From JAAYCB01 sp012744395 (GTDB lineage Bacteria > Planctomycetota > Planctomycetia > Pirellulales > Thermoguttaceae), in the NCBI GenBank assembly GCA_028703175.1, contig JAQVNJ010000099.1, forward strand, positions 1 to 23,011: DNA of 23,011 nt. The letters are read 5' to 3'. The position numbers were made by a program, and so were the translations under genes. This document shows positions 1 through 6,323 of the stretch, one piece after another. The notes beneath the pieces are model-generated. The model made no database searches and was not told where the DNA came from. It saw only the letters and a program-made list of their open reading frames with translations. Numbering within the stretch: position 1 is the first letter of the stretch; every line of letters begins with the position of its first letter.

Positions 1-1310
1 AACAGCGTCACGCGGTTGATCGTGTAGCCCAGCATCAGGTTCACGGCGAGGGTCAAACCGAAGACCACGGGCACCGCGACGGCGACGATCATCCCTTCGC
101 GCAACCCCAGGCCGAAGGTCAACAGCGCCACGACGATCAGAACCGCCACGGCCAGCCCTTCGACCAGTTCGTTGACCTTCTCATCCGCGGTCAGACCGGA
201 GTTCCGCGTGACGATCAGCTGCATCTCGTCCGGCACGATCTGCCGGCGGAGCGTCTCCGCCTCGCGGAGCACGGCGTTGGCGACGACGACCGCATTGGAG
301 CCTTTCTTCTTGGCGATCGCGATCGTCACCGCCGACTGGCTCGGCGGCTGGCCCGACGCCGGGCGTGAAACCTCACCGCCGTCGCTCTCCGCGAGGACCG
401 TGCCCGGGAAAAACTCGTGCTTGGTGAATCCACGCGCCGGGCCCCAGCCATGGCGAACGTAGCCGGCCACTTCCTCGGGCCCGTCCACCACGTCGGCAAC
501 ATCCTTGAGGAACACGGGCCGCTCGTTGAACACGCCCACCACCAGGTCGCGGAGTTGCCGGGCATCCTCGAACGGCAGGCCGGCCTCGACGCGGATCAGC
601 CGATCGCCGGCGCGGAAGTCGCCCGCCAATTGGCGGACGTTGGCCGCTTGGATCGCGCGCTGCAACTCCAGGGGCGAGACGTGGTGGGCCGCCATCCGCT
701 CCGGATCGAGGAGCACCTGGACGACGCGCGGCTCGCCGCCGACGACATAGGCGCGCGACACGTCTTCGACCCCCGCAAGCCGCTGCGTGATCTCCTCGGC
801 GACGCGCCGCAGGGCCATCCCCGCGGAACCTTCGCCGGTCAGCGCGAGCGTCACGATCGGCACGTCGTCGATCTCCACCGGCTTGACGACCCAGCCGGTC
901 ACCCCGGGCGGAACCAGGTCCAGGCTTTCGTCGAGCTTCTTCTGGAGCTTGACCAGGCTCCGCTCCCGGTCCTCGCCGACGTAGTAGCGAACCGTGATGA
1001 TCGCCTGGTCCTCGCGGCTCATCGAATAGACGTATTCGACGCCGTCGATCTGGTAGAGGATCTTTTCCAGGGGGGTGGAGACCAACTGCTCCACTTCGGC
1101 CGCCGAGTGGCCGGGAAAACTCACGTAGACGTCGGCCAGGGGCACGACGATCTGCGGGTCTTCCTCGCGCGGCGTTATGCCCAAGGCCGCCAGGCCCAGA
1201 ACGGTGGCCAGGACAATCAGGATCACCGCAAGGTTCGACTCCAGGAAGATCTTCACGATCCGGTTCGTGAAGCCGTGCTCCGCGCGCGGCGTGCTCGAAT
1301 GCTCAGTCAC
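1..1310 (-). CDS. RND efflux permease, N-terminal part (runs off window)
   Basis: Inner-membrane permease subunit of a tripartite RND (HAE1/AcrB-type) proton-driven efflux pump. Reading leftward from a GTG at 1310, about 436 codons stay open to the window edge. A cytoplasmic tail (about residues 1-16) leads into TM1 (about 18-35, ending LGLAALGI). Then come the family hallmarks EEDPQI, VYVSFPGHSAAEVE, PLEKILYQIDGVEYVYSMS and a periplasmic porter domain with LDPERMAAHHVSP. The visible part ends in the next membrane segments (VLIVVALLTFGLGLREG, then VAVPVVFGLTLAVNLMLGY). The GTG is chosen because it overlaps the adaptor stop (GTGACTGA, 8 nt shared), which implies translational coupling. The rest of the roughly 1000-residue protein is outside. 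Substrate cannot be told from this part. Confidence 0.93.
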   Translation of the reverse strand, partial: MTEHSSTPRAEHGFTNRIVKIFLESNLAVILIVLATVLGLAALGITPREEDPQIVVPLADVYVSFPGHSAAEVEQLVSTPLEKILYQIDGVEYVYSMSREDQAIITVRYYVGEDRERSLVKLQKKLDESLDLVPPGVTGWVVKPVEIDDVPIVTLALTGEGSAGMALRRVAEEITQRLAGVEDVSRAYVVGGEPRVVQVLLDPERMAAHHVSPLELQRAIQAANVRQLAGDFRAGDRLIRVEAGLPFEDARQLRDLVVGVFNERPVFLKDVADVVDGPEEVAGYVRHGWGPARGFTKHEFFPGTVLAESDGGEVSRPASGQPPSQSAVTIAIAKKKGSNAVVVANAVLREAETLRRQIVPDEMQLIVTRNSGLTADEKVNELVEGLAVAVLIVVALLTFGLGLREGMIVAVAVPVVFGLTLAVNLMLGYTINRVTL

Positions 1311-2424
1311 GGGCGGCCTCCTCGGCGGTTTCCGTTATCGCGGGGAGAACGACCTTTTCGCCCTCGCTCAGCCCGGAGAGCACCTCGACCTGGTCGCCCA
1401 GCGTCCGGCCCGTGCGGATCGCCCGCTTCGCGGCCCGGCCGTCTTCCGCCACGTCCAGCAGTTCGAGCTGGCCGACCTTCCGCACCGCGCGGCGCGGAAC
1501 GACCAGGACCTGCTCTTCCTCCAGGGGGATCACAATCCGCCCGAACATCCCCGAATAAATGCCCGCCGGGCAAGGACCGGTGACTTTGACCTGGAAGGTG
1601 CGGCTGGCCGTCTCGGCTTCCGGAACAATCTCGCTGACCGTGCCGTGGCACTCCTCCTCGAGCCCGTCGATCCGCACGCCGATGTCCTGGCCGAGGCGGA
1701 GCCTGCGTGTCAGCGACTCGCGAACGCTGGCGACCAACTGCATCCGCGTCGGGTCGAAGAGCGTCACGAGGACCTGCCCCGGCGTGGCCATGTCGCCGAC
1801 ATCGACCTTCTTGTTGATCACCGTGCCGTCGATCGGCGACCGGATCGTCGCCCACTCGAGCATCGCCTGCGCCTCCTTGGCGGTCTCCCGGGCCCGGCTC
1901 AGTTCGGCGTCGGCCAGGCGGAGCGCCGTGGCCCGATTGTCGTACTCCTGCTGGCTGACCGCCTGCGACTCGATCAGGGCGCGGAACCGCTGCTCGTCGA
2001 CGGCCGCCTGGGAACGCGCCGCCTCGGCCTTCTCCACCGCCGCGTTGGCTTGCTGGAGCCGGGCCCGCAGCTCCGTGTCGTCGATCCGCACAAGCACGTC
2101 GCCGGCCTTCACCTGCTGCCCGGACTTGAGGTCCACCTCGACCACTCGGCCGAGCACGTTCGAGCCGATCGACGTCTCGTGGACGGCACGGATCGTGCCG
2201 ACGGCCGATTCCGAACGCGGCAGCTCGATCAACCGGGCGGGGGCCAACTCGCCGGCAATCGGCGGCGGCGGCTGGCCGTGCGGGCGGTCCGTCGGCACCT
2301 TCGGCGAGAACTTTCCGGCCAGCCAGAGAAGAGAGACGATCACGCCGCCGGAAAAAACCAGCAGGACCGCCCCGCGGCCGACCCAACGTGTCCCCTGCTT
2401 GATCGAGTCCCTGAAGGAGGTCAT
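1303..2424 (-). CDS. RND periplasmic adaptor (HlyD/AcrA-type membrane fusion protein)
   Basis: Periplasmic adaptor linking the RND permease to an outer-membrane channel; 373 aa, normal for the family. The ATG at 2424 gives a short basic N-terminus, then one membrane anchor (about residues 17-36, GRGAVLLVFSGGVIVSLLWL). A lipoyl/barrel-sandwich half follows (VGTIRAVHETSIGS, GRVVEVDLKSGQQVKAGDVL), then a coiled-coil hairpin (RIDDTELRARLQQANAAVEK to ARETAKEAQAMLEWA), the second lipoyl half (IRSPIDGTVINKKVDVGD) and beta-barrel/MP domains (TFQVKVTGPCPAGIYSGM). An open frame continues upstream to 3078, but that extension has no family similarity and crosses a tandem repeat, so it is rejected. The gene comes first in the operon and overlaps the permease by 8 nt. 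A degraded partial copy lies at 5996-6159. Confidence 0.93.
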   Translation of the reverse strand: MTSFRDSIKQGTRWVGRGAVLLVFSGGVIVSLLWLAGKFSPKVPTDRPHGQPPPPIAGELAPARLIELPRSESAVGTIRAVHETSIGSNVLGRVVEVDLKSGQQVKAGDVLVRIDDTELRARLQQANAAVEKAEAARSQAAVDEQRFRALIESQAVSQQEYDNRATALRLADAELSRARETAKEAQAMLEWATIRSPIDGTVINKKVDVGDMATPGQVLVTLFDPTRMQLVASVRESLTRRLRLGQDIGVRIDGLEEECHGTVSEIVPEAETASRTFQVKVTGPCPAGIYSGMFGRIVIPLEEEQVLVVPRRAVRKVGQLELLDVAEDGRAAKRAIRTGRTLGDQVEVLSGLSEGEKVVLPAITETAEEAARD

Positions 2425-2706
2425 AAGCCTGTCACCATCGTCTTCTTGGCCCGGTTGATCCAGAGAAACGCGCGAGACACCACGCGAGCCCACTTGCGCC
2501 GCGCAACATCCTCCCTGCCGCCCCATTGGACCAGATGTCCGGAGGCCTGCCAAGGTTACACGCAACCACGCTTTGCGGCAGAGACGATACGGCGAAACCG
2601 CCTTGGGCATGTCGGGCCGTCGCCGAGGCCAGGAAGGGGGCCCAGGCAGCACGAAGAGAGGATTTGCAGCGAGGGTCCGCGAAACGAGGGATATCTTGCA
2701 GCCGCC
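2425..2706. other. intergenic, upstream of RND operon
   Basis: I see no gene here. Open frames on both strands are low-complexity GC-rich shadows with no recognisable domain. The segment must contain the leader and probably the promoter of the minus-strand RND operon, but I found no convincing -35/-10 pair. Confidence 0.4.
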
Positions 2707-2720
2707 TTGATCCAGGTCAA
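2707..2720. promoter_or_regulatory. FNR/CRP-family-like palindrome
   Basis: TTGAT-CCAG-GTCAA matches the FNR/ANR/DNR consensus TTGAT-N4-ATCAA at 9 of 10 defined positions. It lies about 285 nt upstream of the RND adaptor start (minus) and about 480 nt upstream of the ATPase start (plus). No -10 sits at the class-II distance on either strand, so which gene it controls, if any, is unclear. Confidence 0.4.
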
Positions 2721-2771
2721 TGACCAGCTCCGCATCTTCACCACGGGGCTGGTGGGCTGGCCCGGCGTGGC

Positions 2772-2982
2772 CGGCAGAACGTCGCCGAGTTCTGGATCGA
2801 CTTCCAGGGGGGAGTTCGTCCAGATCCGCTACTGCGCCGTTCGGGACGAGGAAGGCCATTATCAGGGGACGTTGGAGGGGACGTTGGAGGGGACGTTGGA
2901 GGGGACGTTGGAGGGGACGCAGGACGCGACCCGGATCCGGTCGCTGGAGGGCGAACGGCGGCTGTTGCAGTACAGCCGGTAG
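2772..2982 (+). pseudogene. DUF438-type PAS domain C-terminal fragment, frameshifted
   Basis: Two adjoining frames together read like the C-terminal PAS domain of DUF438 (hemerythrin/PAS) proteins. NVAEFWIDFQG is read from 2778. After a six-G run at 2807-2812 a +1 shift leads to EFVQIRYCAVRDEEGHYQGT, then repeated GTLE blocks, then TQDATRIRSLEGERRLLQY and a TAG at 2980-2982. In the family this region typically reads like EFWI(x)FxG(x)F(x)xIRYxAVRD(x)xGxYLGTLEVTQD, from memory. The start, the N-terminal DUF438 region and probably part of the PAS domain are missing, and no start codon or ribosome site serves it. The 12-bp repeat falls inside the GTLE motif. I read it as a non-functional remnant. 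Confidence 0.72.
2865..2919 (+). repeat. 12-bp tandem repeat, 4 perfect copies plus a partial
   Basis: GGGGACGTTGGA is repeated perfectly at 2865, 2877, 2889 and 2901, followed by GGGGACG before divergence. The unit is a multiple of three and encodes Gly-Thr-Leu-Glu in the PAS remnant, so the array is an in-frame duplication of the conserved GTLE motif. Confidence 0.95.
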
Positions 2983-3199
2983 CCGCTGGTCCCGCTTGTC
3001 CGGGACGACGACCGCCGATCCGTTTTTCCGACTCCGTGGACTGTAATCCCCTGGTCGCATGGCGTTATACTCTCTCAATGCACGGTCGATCGGCGGTTGG
3101 CGGCGGCATCATCCGCGCTCGAGTGCGTGGCGGTACGGATTGTCGCGGCTGGCGTTGAGATGTTGTCGTCGGGCAACAGAAACAGAAGGTGGACTGCGG
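2983..3199 (+). promoter_or_regulatory. ATPase leader with possible -10 box
   Basis: This segment between the PAS remnant and the ATPase holds a TATACT at 3066-3071 that could be a -10 element, but no good -35 is spaced before it. An A/G-rich AGAAGGTGG sits at 3185-3193 ahead of the ATG at 3200 and would serve as the ribosome-binding site. Confidence 0.3.
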
Positions 3200-5989
3200 A
3201 TGGACAAGGCTTGGTATCAGTTGGCCCACGATGACGTCTGCCGGCAGTTGGAGACCGACGCGTCGCGGGGCCTGGCGGCGGATGAGGCCGAGCGGCGAAC
3301 CGAACGCTATGGTCCCAATGAACTGGTGGAACGCGGCGGCCGGTCGCCCTGGCGGATTCTCTGGGAGCAGGTCTCCGGCGTGATGACGGTGATCCTGCTG
3401 GTCGCCGCGGCGATCTCCATCTTCCTGCAAGAGCCGATCGACGCCGTGGTGATCTTGGCGATTGTCGTGCTCAACGCGGCACTGGGATTCTACCAGGAGT
3501 TCAAGGCGGCGCGGTCGATGGCCGCCCTCAAACGGATGTCCGTTCCCCGCGTCCGCGCGCGGCGCGGCGGCGACGTGCGGGAGATCTCCGCCCGGGAGTT
3601 GGTCCCCGGAGACATCGTGCTACTGGAGACGGGCAACGTGGTCCCGGCCGACGGGCGGATTGTCCGCGGCGTGAACCTGCGGATTCAAGAGTCCGCCCTG
3701 ACCGGCGAATCCGTGGCGGTCGAGAAACAGGCGGATATCGTCTTCGAATCAGCCAGGCCGTTGGCTGATCGCCGGAACATGACCTATCTCGGCACGACGG
3801 TCACATACGGGCATGGCGAGATCGTGGTCACTGCGACGGGAATGCAGACCCAGTTGGGCCAGATCGCCGACATGATCCAGTCGGTCGGCGTCGAGACGAC
3901 GCCGCTGCAACGCCGCCTGGAACAATTGGGCAAGGTCCTGGCCGTGGCCGCGTTGACGATTGTCGCCTTGATCTCCGCCATCGGCTGGCTACAGGGGGTC
4001 GAGTCGACCGAGTTGTTCATGACAGCCGTCAGCCTGGCCGTGGCCGCCGTGCCCGAAGCCATGACGGCGATTGTCACCATCGCCCTCTCGCTGGGCGCAC
4101 AGCGGATGCTCAAGCGCAACGCCTTGATTCGGAAGTTGCCAGCGGTCGAGACGCTCGGGTCGGTGAGCGTGATCTGCACGGACAAGACCGGCACCTTGAC
4201 GGAAAACCGCATGACGGTCACGGTCATCGACGTGGCCAACCACAAGTTGCAGGTCAATCCGACAGCCGGCGCGACGCCCGGCGAGTTGACCGCGGAAGAG
4301 GGCGCGCCGGTGGGGGAGGGGGTGCTGCCTGCTCTCGAACTGCTGCTGATCGCCGGCGCCTTGTGCAACGACGCCATGCTGCGCAAGGAGGAGGGCGAAC
4401 CGGGGACCTACCGGGCGATCGGAGACCCGACGGAAAACGCCCTGGTGCTGGCCGCCGCGCGTTTCGGCGCGGTGAAGGGGCCCCTCGAAGAGTCGCTGCC
4501 GCGAACGAGCGAGGTTCCCTTCGATTCGCAGCGCAAGCGGATGACAACCGTCCACCGCATCCCCTCGGCGGAGGCAACCCTTCCCGCCAGCCTGCGGGAG
4601 GTGCTCGAGCAACGCGCTGCGGGGACGGACTGGCCGTCCTACGTCGCCTTTTCCAAGGGCGCTTTGAACAGTCTGCTCGAAGTCAGTCGCGAGGTCTGGG
4701 TGGAACGGCGCTGCCAGCCGCTGGACGATGCCTGGCGGGAGCGGATCGGCACCGCCCACGACAACCTGGCGGCCCAAGGGATGCGCGTGTTGGCGGTCGC
4801 CCTGCGCCCGATGGATGCGATCCCTGCAAACGTCGAGCAGGGCGAACTGGAGCGCGACCTGATCTTCGTGGGCATGTTCGGGATGATCGATCCGCCGCGG
4901 CCCGAAGTCAAAGACGCCGTCGAGGCCTGCCGCGCAGCGGGAATCCGGCCCGTGATGATCACGGGAGACCATCCGCTCACGGCACGGCACATCGCCAGCC
5001 AGGTGGGGATTGGCGACGACGAGCGCTTCCTGACCGGCCAGGAATTGGATCGGCTGTCGGCCGAGGAGCTTCAGAGCGCGGTGGCCGGCGTATCGGTGTT
5101 CGCCCGCGTCGCGCCCGAGCACAAGTTGCAGTTGATCGCGGCGTTTCAGGCCCAGGGCCATGTTGTTTCGATGACGGGCGACGGCGTCAATGACGCGCCG
5201 GCGCTGAAGAAGGGAGACATCGGCGTTGCCATGGGGATCACCGGAACGGACGTCGCCAAGGAGGCGTCGGACATGATCCTCATCGACGACAATTTCGCCA
5301 CGATCGTCGCCGCCGTGGAGGAAGGCCGCGTGATCTACGACAACGTGCGCAAGTTCATCAAGTACCTGCTGAGCTGCAACGCCAGCGAAGTGCTGGTGAT
5401 GTTCCTCGGGCCGCTGTGCGGCATGCCGCTGCCGTTGCTGCCGCTGCAAATCCTCTGGATGAACCTGGTGACCGACGGGCTGCCGGCCCTGGCGCTGGGG
5501 GTCGAACCGGCTGAAGAAGACGTCATGCGCCGCCCGCCGCACTCGTCCAGCGAGAGCATTTTCGGGCGCGGCACGGGGCCGTTCATCCTGATCGCCGGGG
5601 TGATCCTCAGCCTGGCCTCGCTCGGCGGCGTGGCCTTCCTTTCCCTGGCCAGCGGCGAGGCCTGGCTGCCGTTCGTGCGGGATGCCGAGAACTGGCAGAC
5701 CTTCCTGTTCACGACGCTGGTGTTCTCCCAGATGGCATTGGCGCTCTGCGTCCGTTCCGAATCGAATCCGCTGTTTCGCCTCAGGCTGTCCGCGAACCCC
5801 TTCCTGTTATTGGCCTTGTTGGTGACGGTCGTTCTGCAACTGGCCGTGGTCTACGCGCCGCCGCTACAGGCGCTGTTCCACACGCGGCCCCTCGGGCCAT
5901 GGGAACTGGCTGCGGTGTTCGGCATCACCGTGGTGGTGTTCGCCGCCGTCGAGGTTCTCGAGAAGCTGTTGGTGAAGCGGGCGAGGTGA
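3200..5989 (+). CDS. P-type cation-transporting ATPase, P2A (Ca2+-like) type
   Basis: ATP-driven cation pump of the inner membrane, 929 aa. The ATG at 3200 is preceded by AGAAGGTGG and starts at a normal P2 N-terminus (HDDVCRQLET...GLAADEAERR...YGPNEL). Motifs in order: actuator TGES at 168-171; M4 AAVPEAM with Glu286; phosphorylation site DKTGT with Asp328; MITGDHPLTA; hinge TGDGVNDAP from 659; M5 SCNASEV with Asn727 and Glu730; M6 NLVTDGLPA with Asn755, Thr758 and Asp759. The M4 Glu, M5 Asn/Glu and M6 Asn-Thr-Asp set corresponds to the SERCA/PMR1 Ca2+-binding residues, so Ca2+ (or Mn2+) export is the best guess; Na+ or another cation is not excluded. M4 reads PEAM where SERCA has PEGL. It appears to be monocistronic. 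Confidence 0.93.
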   Translation: MDKAWYQLAHDDVCRQLETDASRGLAADEAERRTERYGPNELVERGGRSPWRILWEQVSGVMTVILLVAAAISIFLQEPIDAVVILAIVVLNAALGFYQEFKAARSMAALKRMSVPRVRARRGGDVREISARELVPGDIVLLETGNVVPADGRIVRGVNLRIQESALTGESVAVEKQADIVFESARPLADRRNMTYLGTTVTYGHGEIVVTATGMQTQLGQIADMIQSVGVETTPLQRRLEQLGKVLAVAALTIVALISAIGWLQGVESTELFMTAVSLAVAAVPEAMTAIVTIALSLGAQRMLKRNALIRKLPAVETLGSVSVICTDKTGTLTENRMTVTVIDVANHKLQVNPTAGATPGELTAEEGAPVGEGVLPALELLLIAGALCNDAMLRKEEGEPGTYRAIGDPTENALVLAAARFGAVKGPLEESLPRTSEVPFDSQRKRMTTVHRIPSAEATLPASLREVLEQRAAGTDWPSYVAFSKGALNSLLEVSREVWVERRCQPLDDAWRERIGTAHDNLAAQGMRVLAVALRPMDAIPANVEQGELERDLIFVGMFGMIDPPRPEVKDAVEACRAAGIRPVMITGDHPLTARHIASQVGIGDDERFLTGQELDRLSAEELQSAVAGVSVFARVAPEHKLQLIAAFQAQGHVVSMTGDGVNDAPALKKGDIGVAMGITGTDVAKEASDMILIDDNFATIVAAVEEGRVIYDNVRKFIKYLLSCNASEVLVMFLGPLCGMPLPLLPLQILWMNLVTDGLPALALGVEPAEEDVMRRPPHSSSESIFGRGTGPFILIAGVILSLASLGGVAFLSLASGEAWLPFVRDAENWQTFLFTTLVFSQMALALCVRSESNPLFRLRLSANPFLLLALLVTVVLQLAVVYAPPLQALFHTRPLGPWELAAVFGITVVVFAAVEVLEKLLVKRAR

Positions 5990-5995
5990 AAGCAG

Positions 5996-6159
5996 CGCCG
6001 CGTTGGCTTGCTGGAGCCGGGCGCGGAGCTCGCCGTCGTCGATCCGCACAAGCAACATCGCCGCCCTTCACCTGCCGGCCGGCCGTGAGGTTCACCTCGA
6101 CCACTCGGCCGAGCAGCTTCGAGCCAATCGACGTCTCGTGGACTGCGCGGATCGTGCCG
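5996..6159 (-). pseudogene. fragment of an RND adaptor (HlyD-type) gene
   Basis: About 164 bp are roughly 88% identical (my manual count) to 2038-2200 in the intact adaptor, in the same orientation. The minus strand reads GTIRAVHETSIGSKLLGRVV, then EVNLTAGRQVKGGDV. A 1-nt insertion near 6058 then shifts the frame to VRIDDGELRARLQQANAAL. Only the first lipoyl half and the start of the hairpin survive. The fragment begins within 10 nt of the ATPase stop codon and has no permease next to it. It is a relic of a second RND adaptor or of a local duplication. Confidence 0.85.
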
Positions 6160-6222
6160 GGGGCGATGGCGACCCGGATCGGCGGACGCAAGCGGATCGG
6201 CCGCGAACGCGTGAGCCACGTA

Positions 6223-6250
6223 TTGACAGCCGGCCAATTAGGGCGCTAAT
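6223..6250 (+). promoter_or_regulatory. sigma-70-like promoter for the transglutaminase-like gene
   Basis: Perfect -35 TTGACA (6223-6228), a 16-nt spacer, then GCTAAT (6245-6250; 4 of 6 to TATAAT). It leaves a leader of roughly 65-70 nt before the ATG at 6324. The rest of the 334-nt gap after the ATPase holds only the adaptor fragment. Confidence 0.45.
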
Positions 6251-6323
6251 ACGCAATGGAACGCCTTGGGACAGGTCCCTTTCCAAGCACGCGGCTGGCC
6301 ATCAGCAGGTCCGAGTCATCGCC

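Noticed and set aside
2865..2919. Short tandem array considered as a CRISPR
   Set aside because: Units of 12 bp are directly abutting, without spacers, and coding in frame; no cas genes nearby.
417..2982. Long plus-strand frames opposite the RND operon
   Set aside because: Antisense to strong RND permease and adaptor similarity. Only the last part (about 2772-2982) carries real, PAS-like sequence, reported as a pseudogene.
2425..3078. Upstream extension of the adaptor reading frame to 3078 (591-aa frame)
   Set aside because: The added residues have no family similarity, run through the antisense of the 12-bp repeat, and the internal ATG at 2424 gives the normal adaptor start with its membrane anchor.
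3989..5542. Long minus-strand open frame opposite the ATPase
   Set aside because: It is Arg/Gln/His/Asp-rich with no domain and lies wholly antisense to a protein with all P-type ATPase motifs, a usual artefact of GC-rich codons.
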